DNA of 64,000 nucleotides from Anaeromicrobium sediminis (GCF_002270055.1 NZ_NIBG01000010.1:1-64000); one strand, 5' to 3'; shown: positions 7,582 to 16,627, numbered from the stretch's first letter. Notes: generated by a model not told the origin, from the letters alone. Numbers and translations are program-made.

Positions 7582-10167
7582 TTATCTATTTTTTTCTTTT
7601 ATTACAGCTACAGCTGATGCAAGTCTTGCCTTTGGTATTCTGTATGGTGAACAAGATACATAATCTATATCTAGTTTATTTATAAACTCTATAGATTGTG
7701 GATTTCCTCCATGTTCTCCACAAACACCTAGTTTAATATTTTTCTTTGTCTTTCTAGCTAAATCTGAAGATATTTCTATTAATTTACCTACTCCCTTTGT
7801 ATCTAATACCTCAAATGGATCCTTCTCAAATATATTTTTGTTTCTATATTCGTTTATAAACTTACCTGAATCATCCCTAGAAAAAGCTAGTGTAGTTTGT
7901 GTTAAATCATTAGTTCCATAAGAGAAGAAGTCTGCTTCCTCTGCAATTTCATCAGAAGTTAGAGCAGCCCTTGGCACTTCAATCATAGTACCAACTTTAT
8001 AGTCTATTCTCACGTCCTCTTCTTCAAAAACTTTTTCAATTTCATTTATTATTAAGTCCTTTATGATCTTTAATTCAGTCACATCGCCAACTAAAGGTAC
8101 CATAATTTCTGGATTCACTGTAAATTCATTAGATTTACTTACCTCTATAGCTGCTTGCATAATAGCTCTTACTTGCATTACATATATTTCAGGATAAGTA
8201 ATTGCAAGTCTACAACCTCTATGCCCTAACATAGGGTTAAATTCCTTTAAGCTCTCCACTCTCTCTTTTAACATTTCATAATCATATCCTAGTATCTGTG
8301 AAAGATTTTTAATATCCTCTTCACCATGTGGTAAGAATTCATGAAGTGGTGGATCTAATAATCTTACAGTTACAGGCAATTCTTTCATCACATTAAATAT
8401 TTCTACAAAATCTTTTCTTTGGAATGGTAATAATTTATCTAAAGCTTCTTTTCTCTCCTCTATTCCTTCTGCTATAATCATATGTCTTACTGTATTGATT
8501 CTTTCTTCATCAAAGAACATATGTTCTGTTCTACAAAGGCCAATTCCCTTAGCTCCCAATTCTATAGCAACTTTCGCATCACGTTCATTATCGGCATTAG
8601 CCCTGATTCCTAACCTCTTAATCTCGTCTGCCCAATTCATGATTGTCTCAAAATCATCAGTTAGTTTTGTAGCTTCCGTTTCTACAAGACCCTTATATAC
8701 AACCCCACTTGCTCCATCTATTGATATATAGTCCCCTTCTTTTATCTCTATATCATTAGCTGTTAAAGTTTTAGCTTTCTCATTAATTGATAATTCTCCA
8801 CATCCTACTACACAACATTTTCCCATTCCTCTAGCTACAACAGCAGCATGAGATGTCATTCCTCCATGAACCGTTAATACTCCTTCTGCCTTAATCATTC
8901 CCTCAATATCCTCTGGAGAAGTTTCTTGTCTAACTAACATGATCCTTTCTCCCTTTTCAGCTTCCCTAACCACATCTTCTGCAGTAAAGTATACTCTTCC
9001 ACTTGCCGCTCCTGGAGATGCGCCTATTCCTTTAGCCATTTTAGTTGCATCCTTTAAGAAATCTTCTTTAAAAGTAGGGTGAAGAAGTTGATCTAATTTA
9101 TCTATCTCTATTCTTAAAAGAGCTTCTTCTTTATTTATTACTTTTTCTTCAACTAAATCTGTTGCTATTTTAATAGCAGCCTTTGCAGTTCTTTTTCCCG
9201 TTCTAGTTTGTAATAAGTACAATTTCTTATCCTCAAAAGTAAACTCAATATCTTGCATATCTCTATAGTGATCTTCTAATAATTTTGTAATGCCAACAAA
9301 TTCTTCATACAATTCAGGCATAACATCTCTAAGTTCTGATATGTCCTTAGGAGTTCTTATTCCTGCTACCACATCTTCCCCTTGAGCATTAGTCAGAAAC
9401 TCTCCAAATAATACCTTTTCCCCTGTAGATGGATTTCTTGTAAATGCCACACCAGTACCTGAAGTTTCTCCCATATTACCAAATACCATAGCTTGAACAT
9501 TTACTGCAGTTCCTATTTCATCAGGTATATTATTAATCTTTCTATAGATTATAGCTCTTTGATTATTCCATGAATCGAAAACTGCTCTTATTGCCATCAT
9601 AAGTTGTTCTTTAGGGTCTTGTGGAAATTCCTTTTTAGTTTCCTTTTTTACTATTTTTTTATATTGTTCAATAATAACCTCTATGTCATCTTCATTATTG
9701 TTTATAGAATCAAAATTATATTTTTCAATGCCTAACACTACATCGGAAAACATTTGAATAAATCTTTTATAACAATCATAGGCAAATTCCTTATTATTAG
9801 TTTTTTCCCATAAAACTTTCACAGTTTCATCATTTAATCCTAAATTTAATATGGTATCCATCATTCCTGGCATGGATATGGCTGCCCCTGATCTTACTGA
9901 TACTAACAATGGATTTTCATTTGAACCAAGTACTTTGTTAGTTTCTTCTTCTATTTTAGCCACATGCTCTAATATTTCATCTACTATATGAGTCTCTATT
10001 TCCTCTCCATCTTCATAATACTTATTGCAAGCTTCTGTAGTTACAGTGAATCCAGCAGGCACAGGTAAACCAATTTTTTTCATTTCAGCCAAATTAGCCC
10101 CTTTTCCTCCTAACATGCTTTTCATAGATTTGTTACCTTCTGTGAAAGAATATACAAATTTATTCAT
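7582..10167 (-). CDS. ppdK: pyruvate, phosphate dikinase
   Basis: PPDK interconverts pyruvate + ATP + Pi with PEP + AMP + PPi. Domains in order: the N-terminal ATP-grasp region (GGKGANLAEM, VSVRSGAAISMPGMMDTILN), the swivelling phosphohistidine domain (GGMTSHAAVVARGMG, His near residue 450) and the C-terminal PEP/pyruvate TIM barrel (GTNDLTQ, then catalytic Cys in GVCGEHGG). The 861 residues are close to the usual 870-880. ATG 10167 has a GGGG site. It lies 40 bases after its own regulator gene yqfL and ends at a hairpin terminator, suggesting ccpN-yqfL-ppdK are cotranscribed. In anaerobes PPDK often works in glycolysis using PPi; that role is inferred. Confidence 0.96.
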   Translation of the reverse strand: MNKFVYSFTEGNKSMKSMLGGKGANLAEMKKIGLPVPAGFTVTTEACNKYYEDGEEIETHIVDEILEHVAKIEEETNKVLGSNENPLLVSVRSGAAISMPGMMDTILNLGLNDETVKVLWEKTNNKEFAYDCYKRFIQMFSDVVLGIEKYNFDSINNNEDDIEVIIEQYKKIVKKETKKEFPQDPKEQLMMAIRAVFDSWNNQRAIIYRKINNIPDEIGTAVNVQAMVFGNMGETSGTGVAFTRNPSTGEKVLFGEFLTNAQGEDVVAGIRTPKDISELRDVMPELYEEFVGITKLLEDHYRDMQDIEFTFEDKKLYLLQTRTGKRTAKAAIKIATDLVEEKVINKEEALLRIEIDKLDQLLHPTFKEDFLKDATKMAKGIGASPGAASGRVYFTAEDVVREAEKGERIMLVRQETSPEDIEGMIKAEGVLTVHGGMTSHAAVVARGMGKCCVVGCGELSINEKAKTLTANDIEIKEGDYISIDGASGVVYKGLVETEATKLTDDFETIMNWADEIKRLGIRANADNERDAKVAIELGAKGIGLCRTEHMFFDEERINTVRHMIIAEGIEERKEALDKLLPFQRKDFVEIFNVMKELPVTVRLLDPPLHEFLPHGEEDIKNLSQILGYDYEMLKERVESLKEFNPMLGHRGCRLAITYPEIYVMQVRAIMQAAIEVSKSNEFTVNPEIMVPLVGDVTELKIIKDLIINEIEKVFEEEDVRIDYKVGTMIEVPRAALTSDEIAEEADFFSYGTNDLTQTTLAFSRDDSGKFINEYRNKNIFEKDPFEVLDTKGVGKLIEISSDLARKTKKNIKLGVCGEHGGNPQSIEFINKLDIDYVSCSPYRIPKARLASAVAVIKEKNR

Positions 10168-10207
10168 TTTATTAATCCCCCTAGTATTTTTTTCTAATCT
10201 GCTTTTA

Positions 10208-11020
10208 TTATTTATTAACTGTTCTTATTATATTCAAAATAATATTTGCACTTTCTTCTACTGCCTTATTAGATACATCTATAATTGGACATCCTAATCT
10301 TTTCATTAAGGATTCAGCATAATCTAATTCTTTTAATATTCTATCCATACTAGCATAGTTAGCCTCACTACCTAATCCTAGTGCCTTTAAACGTTCTTGT
10401 CTTATTTCATTTAATTTTATTGGATTTGTAGTCAATCCTATTATTTTTTTAGGATCAACATTAAAAATTTCTTCTGTAACAGGAACTTCTGGCACTAATG
10501 GTACATTTGCCACCTTTATGTTTTTATGGGCCAAATACATACTAAGCGGAGTCTTTGAAGTTCTTGATATTCCTACTAATACAATATCTGCCTTTTTTAG
10601 ACCACGAGGATCTTTTCCATCATCATATTTAACTGCAAATTCAATTGCCTCTACTTTTTTGAAATATTTTTCATCTAACTTTCTGATAAGACCAGACTCA
10701 TATTTAGGTTCCTGATGAAGAATTCTTTTTAATGGATCTATAAGAGGTGTCATTATATCAACAGTTTCTATATTATTCTTTTTAGCCTCATTAATTATTA
10801 AATTTCTAAGTTCTGGTACTACCATGGTAAATACAATTATACTTTTTTCTTCCTTTGCTTCATTTATAATTTCCATTATATGTTCTTCATCAGAAATATA
10901 TGGAAATCTCTTAATTTGAAAGTTTTTACACTCAAATTGACTTATGGCTGCCCTTAGTACTTGTTCTCCTGTTTCCCCAATAGAGTCCGATAATATATAT
11001 ACTAATAAATTTTTTTCCAT
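10208..11020 (-). CDS. yqfL: pyruvate, phosphate dikinase regulatory protein (DUF299)
   Basis: Bifunctional serine/threonine kinase and phosphorylase family (PDRP/PSRP). It inactivates PPDK using ADP and reactivates it using Pi, acting on a Thr next to the catalytic His. The N-terminus has the family start (VYILSDSIGETGEQV), a P-loop GISRTSKTP sits at about residues 150-158 and GLTTNP further on. Length 270 is standard. GGAGG precedes ATG 11020. Adjacency to ppdK makes PPDK, rather than PEP synthase, the likely target. The gene is 2 bases after ccpN, as in Bacillus (ccpN-yqfL). Confidence 0.95.
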   Translation of the reverse strand: MEKNLLVYILSDSIGETGEQVLRAAISQFECKNFQIKRFPYISDEEHIMEIINEAKEEKSIIVFTMVVPELRNLIINEAKKNNIETVDIMTPLIDPLKRILHQEPKYESGLIRKLDEKYFKKVEAIEFAVKYDDGKDPRGLKKADIVLVGISRTSKTPLSMYLAHKNIKVANVPLVPEVPVTEEIFNVDPKKIIGLTTNPIKLNEIRQERLKALGLGSEANYASMDRILKELDYAESLMKRLGCPIIDVSNKAVEESANIILNIIRTVNK

Positions 11021-11022
11021 AC

Positions 11023-11670
11023 TTATTCCTCCTTGCTACTTTTTAATTCTGCAAATAGTCTAGTTATATTAGTCTTAGATATTCTTCCTATTACTTTTAA
11101 ATATTCTTTGTCCTTTTCTTTTATTGCATCTACTACAGGCATACTATCCACCTCATGTTCTATTAATTTCATAGCAACCATTATGGCACTTTCATCTGCT
11201 GATACGGTTATTATATTAGGCATTCTAGTCATAATGAGACTTATGGGAACCTTGTGCATATCTATTCCCCCCATTAAGCCCCTTAAAAAATCTTTTCTAG
11301 AAGCCACTCCAACTAAGTATTCTTTTGATATTACAAATATGGTTCCCACATCTTCTAGAAATAATTTTGTTACGCCTTCATATACACTCTCTTTTTCATC
11401 CACTAATACGGGAATGGACATTATATCTTTAACTGTAATATTTTTCATATAATCTAACTTCAAACTGGCATTATTTTCACCGGAGTAGAAATATCCAACC
11501 TTTGGTCTTGCATCTAAAATACCAGTCATAGTCAAAATAGCCAAATCCGGTCTTAATGTTGCCCTTGTTATATTTAAAATCTTACCTATATTTTCACTAG
11601 TTATAGGCTGGTTTTCTTTAACTATATTTATTATTTTTTCTTGTCTATTTGTTAGTCCGATTTTTACCAC
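11023..11670 (-). CDS. ccpN: CcpN-type transcriptional repressor (HTH plus CBS pair)
   Basis: An N-terminal winged HTH (LTNRQEKIINIVKENQPIT, then TRATLRPDLAILTMTG) is followed by two CBS domains (about residues 80-205). This is the architecture of B. subtilis CcpN (YqzB), a repressor of gluconeogenic genes that senses ATP/ADP through its CBS pair. Position next to yqfL and ppdK suggests control of PEP/pyruvate flux here. The start is odd: GTG 11670 matches the family length, but the ribosome site AAAGGGG directly abuts it; ATC at 11659-11661 is better spaced. The repressor call is firm; its targets are inferred. Confidence 0.9.
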   Translation of the reverse strand: MVKIGLTNRQEKIINIVKENQPITSENIGKILNITRATLRPDLAILTMTGILDARPKVGYFYSGENNASLKLDYMKNITVKDIMSIPVLVDEKESVYEGVTKLFLEDVGTIFVISKEYLVGVASRKDFLRGLMGGIDMHKVPISLIMTRMPNIITVSADESAIMVAMKLIEHEVDSMPVVDAIKEKDKEYLKVIGRISKTNITRLFAELKSSKEE

Positions 11671-11782
11671 CCCTTTATATGTGTTATACTTTTTATTATT
11701 TGTGTTATCCTACATATAGAATTCTAGCAAATTTTTCATGTTATTTCCACCTTTTTTTTAAAAAAAATAAAAAAAACATAAA

Positions 11783-11905
11783 AACATATGACCTGCGGGA
11801 CCTCATTGTTCCCACAGGCATATGTTAACCCAATCCGAAAACCTTCTTTTAGAGAGGCAGGAGAATGATTCCCCTACAACCCCTTACTTTTTTACTTATC
11901 CACAG
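11783..11905 (-). ncRNA. putative structured small RNA, copy 1
   Basis: A segment related to 36571-36704, in inverted orientation. Shared blocks, read on the minus strand, are GATAAGTAAAAAA, then GTAGGGGAA followed by a hairpin and CTGCCTCT, and at the 3' end CCCNNAGGTCNTATG before a T-run. Upstream similarity (GAAATTATAA, TTTTYC) also holds, as expected for a promoter. The 3' end is a strong hairpin (11783-11800 with 11810-11826) followed by TTTTTATGTTTTTT. There is no ORF. Orientation is inferred from the terminator. I cannot assign an RNA family. Confidence 0.5.
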
Positions 11906-11941
11906 ATTGGAAAATTTATAATTTCCTTGTAAGTAAAAAAA

Positions 11942-11969
11942 TATGACAGAAATAATTATTTCTGTCATA
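11942..11969 (-). terminator. terminator after glyS
   Basis: A perfect 28-base palindrome (TATGACAGAAAT paired with ATTTCTGTCATA) lies 9 bases after the glyS stop and is followed by seven Ts on the minus strand. Confidence 0.85.
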
Positions 11970-11977
11970 CTAATTAA

Positions 11978-13366
11978 TTAAAATTTAATTTTTTCTTCAA
12001 TATATTTATCTAATTCATCAATCTTAATTCTTACCTGTTCCATTGTGTCCCTATCTCTAATTGTTACAGATTTATCTTCTAATGAGTCAAAATCAAAAGT
12101 TATACAAAGTGGTGTTCCTATTTCATCTTGTCTTCTGTATCTCTTACCAATACTTCCTGTCACATCATAATCTATCATGTACTTAGAAGCTAGCATTTTA
12201 TATACCTTCTCAGCTTCCTCACCTAATTTCTTAGCAAGTGGTAATACTGCTGCTTTAAATGGTGCTAATGCAGGATGGAATTTAAGAACCGTTCTTGTCT
12301 TTCCATCTTCTAATACCTCTTCTTCATAAGCCTCTGTTAAGAATGCTAATGTAACACGATCTGCACCTAATGATGGTTCAATACAATAAGGAACGTATTT
12401 TTCATTAGTTGTAGGGTCATGATAAACTAAATCTACACCAGAGTGCTCAATATGTTGCTTTAAGTCAAAATCAGTTCTATCTGCTATTCCCCAAAGTTCA
12501 CCCCATCCAAATGGGAATTTAAATTCTATGTCAGTAGTAGCGTTACTATAGTGAGATAATTCATCCGCATCATGATCTCTTAATCTAATACTCTCTTCAC
12601 TTATATTTAAACCTAATAACCAATCTTTACAGTAGTTTTTCCAGTAGTTAAACCATTCTAAATCTTCTCCTGGCTTACAGAAAAATTCAAGCTCCATTTG
12701 TTCAAACTCTCTAGTTCTAAAAGTAAAGTTACCTGGTGTAATTTCATTTCTAAATGATTTACCTATTTGTCCTATTCCAAATGGCATCTTCTTTCTACTA
12801 GTTCTAGCCACATTCTTAAAGTTTACAAATATACCCTGAGCCGTTTCAGGTCTTAAATATATTTCTGACTTAGAATCATCTGTAACCCCTTGATGAGTTT
12901 TAAACATTAGGTTAAATTGTCTAATGGAAGTATAGTCTAACTTTCCACACTCCGGACACTTGATTTCATTTTCATGGATATATTTTTCCATAGCCTCATT
13001 AGACCATCCATCAACTACAGCTTCTTCTCCCTTTGTTGCCATGAAATCTTCAATTAATTTATCTGCTCTAAATCTAGAATTACAATCTTTACAATCAAGT
13101 AGTGGATCACTAAATCCTCCCACATGACCTGATGCTACCCAAGCTTGTGGATTCATTAAAATTGCTGCATCCAAACCTACGTTATAAGGAGATTCTTGAA
13201 TGAATTTTTTCCACCATGCTTTTTTAACATTATTCTTTAATTCCACACCTAATGGACCATAATCCCAAGTATTTGCCAATCCTCCATAGATTTCTGATCC
13301 TGGGAATACAAAACCTCTATTTTTACTTAAAGCAACTATTTTGTCCATAGTCTTTTCCATAGCCAT
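11978..13366 (-). CDS. glyS: glycyl-tRNA synthetase, single-chain alpha2 type
   Basis: Class II aminoacyl-tRNA synthetase of the homodimeric (eukaryote/archaea-like) type, not the bacterial alpha2beta2 GlyQ/GlyS. Evidence includes the start [20 protein letters not shown], a zinc-binding insert (CKDCNSR and CPECGK), motif 2 ([20 protein letters not shown]), motif 3 ([13 protein letters not shown]) and a C-terminal anticodon-binding domain ([14 protein letters not shown]). 462 residues is normal. GGAGG precedes ATG 13366. It is preceded by a glycine T-box and followed by a palindromic terminator, so it is monocistronic and induced by uncharged tRNA-Gly. In Bacillus glyQ-glyS occupies this locus. 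Confidence 0.96.
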   Translation of the reverse strand: MAMEKTMDKIVALSKNRGFVFPGSEIYGGLANTWDYGPLGVELKNNVKKAWWKKFIQESPYNVGLDAAILMNPQAWVASGHVGGFSDPLLDCKDCNSRFRADKLIEDFMATKGEEAVVDGWSNEAMEKYIHENEIKCPECGKLDYTSIRQFNLMFKTHQGVTDDSKSEIYLRPETAQGIFVNFKNVARTSRKKMPFGIGQIGKSFRNEITPGNFTFRTREFEQMELEFFCKPGEDLEWFNYWKNYCKDWLLGLNISEESIRLRDHDADELSHYSNATTDIEFKFPFGWGELWGIADRTDFDLKQHIEHSGVDLVYHDPTTNEKYVPYCIEPSLGADRVTLAFLTEAYEEEVLEDGKTRTVLKFHPALAPFKAAVLPLAKKLGEEAEKVYKMLASKYMIDYDVTGSIGKRYRRQDEIGTPLCITFDFDSLEDKSVTIRDRDTMEQVRIKIDELDKYIEEKIKF

Positions 13367-13403
13367 ATAAATGCCTCCTTTAAATTATTCATAATTTTAC
13401 AAT

Positions 13404-13610
13404 AAAAAAACTCCTTCATCCCTGAAAAAGGGACGAAAGAGTTACTTCCGCGGTTCCACCCTAATTGATACATAATCATATGTATCCTCTTTTTTCTAGT
13501 AGCTCAAGAGCTCCCTTCACCAAGGTGTTATGTCGGCTTTCCACCATCACCAACTCTCTCTTATAACAGTACTTGACTACTCTTCTCCATCACAGCTTTA
13601 CTTATTACTT
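13404..13610 (-). promoter_or_regulatory. glycine T-box leader of glyS
   Basis: Stem I is closed by AGTAG/CTACT (13577-13581 with 13498-13502). The specifier side reads GAAGGGAGCTCTTGAGC, placing GGG or GGA, both Gly codons, at 13512-13515. A short stem III (GATACATA/TATGTATC) follows directly with no stem II, as in the compact glyQS T-box. The T-box sequence AGGGTGGAACCGCGG is at 13448-13462. The terminator (13409-13422 with 13430-13443, then T7) competes with the antiterminator. Confidence 0.95.
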
Positions 13611-13616
13611 TAATAG

Positions 13617-13645
13617 ATTTTAACATATACTCCACAAAATGTAAA
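13617..13645 (-). promoter_or_regulatory. sigma-A promoter of the glyS T-box transcript
   Basis: -35 TTTACA (13640-13645), 17-base spacer, -10 TAAAAT (13617-13622) on the minus strand. It is placed correctly for a start near 13610, at the 5' end of T-box stem I. Confidence 0.75.
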
Positions 13646-13646
13646 G

Positions 13647-14183
13647 TTACTTATCTTGGTCTTCTTTAGAAAATTCATTAGAAAAGTCATTTTCATCTTT
13701 TTTTTCAAATTCAGAAGATCCGTTAGGTTCAAACTTATCTTTATATTCATTCACTTTGTCTACTACATTATCAATAGATTCCTTAGTCATCTCATTTACG
13801 TCTATTACTTCTCCATCATCCTTAACTATCTCAACCCTACATTTAGAAGCTAGAGCTGTAGCTAAACCTAATACTGCTATAGGTGGAGAGATTATTGCTC
13901 CTATGGCACCAGCGGTTATGGGAATATTCATAACTATTTCATTATTTCTTTTTAATTGAATCCTAGTTACATTTCCCTTTTTAAGTATTTCTTTAACCTT
14001 ATCCATCACTTCATTACTCTTATCAGATAAGTTGTCACCCCATGTACCACCATTCTTTTCTTCGATGTAGATTATAGTATCTATCACATCACCACCGCAC
14101 TTTTCTAGTGCTTCTTTAGCTTCCTTATAGCTAACCCCTGTTCTGTCTCTTACTGCATCAACCTTCTCTAAATTTATCTCCAT
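13647..14183 (-). CDS. UBA-like / DUF4342 domain protein
   Basis: The N-terminal 45 residues (VDAVRDRTGVSYKEAKEAL, then GDVIDTIIYIEE) form a UBA/TS-N-like helical domain as in EF-Ts. The DUF4342 domain follows at about 60-140 (EILKKGNVTRIQLKRNNEIV, then a hydrophobic Gly/Ala/Pro-rich ITAGAIGAIISPPIAVLG), and the tail is acidic and low complexity. The hydrophobic stretch could be a membrane-associated hairpin. Function is unknown. GGTGGTGTTAGG precedes ATG 14183. It follows recO by 16 bases and is probably cotranscribed with it. Confidence 0.8.
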   Translation of the reverse strand: MEINLEKVDAVRDRTGVSYKEAKEALEKCGGDVIDTIIYIEEKNGGTWGDNLSDKSNEVMDKVKEILKKGNVTRIQLKRNNEIVMNIPITAGAIGAIISPPIAVLGLATALASKCRVEIVKDDGEVIDVNEMTKESIDNVVDKVNEYKDKFEPNGSSEFEKKDENDFSNEFSKEDQDK

Positions 14184-14199
14184 CCTAACACCACCTTAT

Positions 14200-14955
14200 T
14201 TAAATTTTTAAAGATTTTATAGATTCAAGAAATTCCAGACTATTAAAGGTGCGTTTCCCTAGATGAGTTAATATATAATTCTTAATAATCTTATCTAGTT
14301 CTCCTTTAACATCCTCTTGAATTTTTAATTTTATAATCTTGTCTAAAGGACTTTTTATTAGATATCTCATCACATTAATGGATAAACTTGATATATTCAT
14401 TGCATAAGAGTCCTTGTTTAGACATTGTCTACATAAAATGCCACCCTGTCTAGAACTAAACTTATATGAGGAATCATTGGGATTCCCACAGGATACACAC
14501 TCAGTTAAAACGGGCATATAGCCTGCATAAAGCATGAGTTTAACTTCATAGGCCTTTACTAGAGTTTCCACATCTACCTTCTTATTTCCTAGTATATCCA
14601 AAAAATCAATTAATAAATTAAAAAGCTTAGGATTATTTTCCCCCTCGATTATACTACTCTCTGTTAATTCTAAAATATATGAGCCATAGCTTAATTTAAT
14701 TACATCCTCATGTATTTTATGAAATGATTTTTTAAAATCTACTTGAGAAATTTGATATAGATTTTTCCCCTTATACAACATGAACTCTCCATATGTAAAT
14801 GCCTGAATATTTGAAGATCCTTTTCCTTTAGTCTTTTTAAATCCCCGTACAACAGATTGTACCTTTCCAATTTTCTTAGAGAAAATAGTTAGTAAGGCTT
14901 CATTTTCTCCAAATACTTTTTTCCTTAAGACAATTGCCTCTGTTTTAAAAAGCAT
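14200..14955 (-). CDS. recO: DNA repair protein RecO
   Basis: RecO mediates RecA loading onto SSB-coated DNA with RecF/RecR and has strand-annealing activity. The N-terminal OB fold is recognisable (TEAIVLRKKVFGENEALLTI), and the C-terminal helical domain holds a C4 zinc site (CVSCGN and CRQCL, about residues 150-178). 251 residues is normal. The start at ATG 14955 is preceded by GAGGTGGGGG. It lies 17 bases after yqzL, in the conserved era-yqzL-recO order. Confidence 0.95.
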   Translation of the reverse strand: MLFKTEAIVLRKKVFGENEALLTIFSKKIGKVQSVVRGFKKTKGKGSSNIQAFTYGEFMLYKGKNLYQISQVDFKKSFHKIHEDVIKLSYGSYILELTESSIIEGENNPKLFNLLIDFLDILGNKKVDVETLVKAYEVKLMLYAGYMPVLTECVSCGNPNDSSYKFSSRQGGILCRQCLNKDSYAMNISSLSINVMRYLIKSPLDKIIKLKIQEDVKGELDKIIKNYILTHLGKRTFNSLEFLESIKSLKI

Positions 14956-14972
14956 TCCCCCACCTCAAATTT

Positions 14973-15101
14973 TTAGTACTCTTCTTCTGTTACTCTGCCT
15001 TCATCCCTAATCATTATACTTTCTTCTAAGTCCTTGTAGGCTAGATAACTGTTTAAATCTCCTGTGTTTAGGAATACATGCCAAAATACATTATCTAACA
15101 T
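14973..15101 (-). CDS. yqzL: YqzL family small protein (42 residues)
   Basis: This short gene lies between era and recO. ATG 15101 is preceded by GAAAGGGG, and the frame is open for 42 codons to a TAA. The product begins MLDNVFWHVFLNTGDLNSYL and continues with an acidic amphipathic tail containing YKDLEES. The opening, with an aromatic-rich helix and a TG(D/N) turn, and the position era-yqzL-recO match the YqzL family of Firmicutes. Function is unknown. No membrane segment is evident. Confidence 0.85.
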   Translation of the reverse strand: MLDNVFWHVFLNTGDLNSYLAYKDLEESIMIRDEGRVTEEEY

Positions 15102-15181
15102 TACCTTGTGCCCCTTTCAAATTTGTTTTTTTGGAAATTATATTTTCCCAGACTTATCTAAAAAGCAAAACTATTAGCAAA

Positions 15182-15201
15182 GAAAAATCTAAAGATTTTT
15201 C
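15182..15201 (-). terminator. possible terminator between era and yqzL
   Basis: GAAAAATC and GATTTTTC form an 8-base stem with a four-base loop, followed on the minus strand by TTTG. The stem is AT-rich and 110 bases past the era stop, so support is modest. Confidence 0.4.
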
Positions 15202-15309
15202 CTTACTATAGAAAAGTAAATTTTAAATACTTTACTTCATATATTAGTTTTTTAATATTTAGAGATGAATATTCATTGAATTTTTTTCTTCATTTAAAAT
15301 AATATACTA

Positions 15310-16197
15310 TTACTTGTATCCCAAATAGTTCAGCATGTTTTGCTGGTCTCTCCAGTCTTCTTTTATCTTAACCCACAGCTCTAAAAATACTTTAGATCCT
15401 AGAAGCCTTTCTATATCTTCACGGGCACTTTTTCCAACTCCCTTTAACTTTCTTCCATTTTTACCTATTATTATTCCTTTGTGAGATTTTTTCTCACAGT
15501 AAATAGTTGCACTAATATCCACTATATCCTTTTCTTTTCTCTTTCTCATTTTAAGGACTTCTACAGCCACACCATGGGGAACTTCCTCATGTAAATAATG
15601 TAATAATTTCTCCCTTATAATCTCACTTACTATTATTTTCTCTGGTTGATCTGTTATCATATCTGCAGGGAAATATTGTGGTCCTTCTGGAAGATTTTCA
15701 ACTATAGTATCCATCAACATCTTAGTGTTTTTATCATTTAATGCAGAAATTCCTATTATTTCTTTGAAAACTCCCAATTTTTTATACATATTATATATTT
15801 TTTCAAATTTCTCTGGTGGAATTTTATCAACCTTATTTATGGCTAATACTACAGTAGTTTTAATATTTTTAATAGTATCTATTATATATTGATCTCCCGG
15901 GCCCATATCTGTAGTATCATCTACTACTAACAATACCACATCCACTTCGTTTAGTGTAGTTACTGCTGTCTTTTGCATATATTCACCTAATTTATTCTTA
16001 GGCTTATGCATACCAGGTGTATCTAAAAATATAATTTGAAAGTCCTTTTCTGTATGTATGGTTTGTATCCTATTTCTAGTAGTCTGAGGCTTATCTGACA
16101 TTATGGCAATTTTTTCACCAATTATATTATTCATCAATGTGGATTTTCCCACATTAGGCCTTCCTATTATTGTTACAAATCCTGATTTAAACTTCAT
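15310..16197 (-). CDS. era: GTPase Era
   Basis: Essential Ras-like GTPase that binds the 3' end of 16S rRNA during 30S maturation. G-motifs: GRPNVGKST (G1), DTPGMHKP (G3), NKVD (G4) and a G5-like ISAL. The C-terminal KH domain has GIIIGKNGRKLKGVG. I start at ATG 16197 (MKFKSGFVTI) because AGGATGG is five bases upstream and family members begin there; an ATG at 16206 directly abuts the ribosome site. 295 residues, normal. The gene is 18 bases after cdd. Confidence 0.96.
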   Translation of the reverse strand: MKFKSGFVTIIGRPNVGKSTLMNNIIGEKIAIMSDKPQTTRNRIQTIHTEKDFQIIFLDTPGMHKPKNKLGEYMQKTAVTTLNEVDVVLLVVDDTTDMGPGDQYIIDTIKNIKTTVVLAINKVDKIPPEKFEKIYNMYKKLGVFKEIIGISALNDKNTKMLMDTIVENLPEGPQYFPADMITDQPEKIIVSEIIREKLLHYLHEEVPHGVAVEVLKMRKRKEKDIVDISATIYCEKKSHKGIIIGKNGRKLKGVGKSAREDIERLLGSKVFLELWVKIKEDWRDQQNMLNYLGYK

Positions 16198-16215
16198 CTT
16201 ATCCATCCTTCGTAT

Positions 16216-16611
16216 TTATTTTCTTAAATCTTCCTCCGTAAAACTATGAGGTAATAATTCCCTCATTGAAAAAGTTTTAATTTTTCCATCTTTATTACCT
16301 AATATTATCTCAATATCTAACCCAAATTCAACTATTACCTGTCTACAAATTCCGCATGGGAAAGTATAGTCATCTAAATCACTTGTTATAGCTATCTTTG
16401 CAATATCCTTGTGCCCTTCTGATACGGCTTTAAATATGGCCGTTCTTTCAGCACAATTTGTACCTCCATAAGACGCACATTCCACATTACAACCAGTATA
16501 CACCTTACCTCCCTTAGTTAGCAGTGCTGCACCTACTCTAAAGTTTGAATACGGTGAATGAGAAAACTCCTTTGCTTCAATCGCTTTTTCCATTAATTGT
16601 TCGTTTGTCAT
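16216..16611 (-). CDS. cdd: cytidine deaminase
   Basis: Zinc hydrolase that converts cytidine and deoxycytidine to uridine and deoxyuridine for pyrimidine salvage. The catalytic motifs CAERTA (zinc Cys plus catalytic Glu) and PCGICRQ (two zinc Cys) are clear, as in homotetrameric Firmicute Cdd. 131 residues is standard. ATG 16611 has GGAGG at good spacing. It sits 16 bases after the DUF3048 lipoprotein gene and ahead of era, as in Bacillus (dgkA-cdd-era). Confidence 0.96.
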   Translation of the reverse strand: MTNEQLMEKAIEAKEFSHSPYSNFRVGAALLTKGGKVYTGCNVECASYGGTNCAERTAIFKAVSEGHKDIAKIAITSDLDDYTFPCGICRQVIVEFGLDIEIILGNKDGKIKTFSMRELLPHSFTEEDLRK

Positions 16612-16627
16612 ACTATGTCCTCCTAGT

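Noticed and set aside
11896-11904. Perfect DnaA box, and a DnaA-like TTATCTACA near 18476, as signs of an origin
   Set aside because: Single isolated boxes without clustering, AT-rich unwinding element or dnaA/dnaN nearby do not support an origin.
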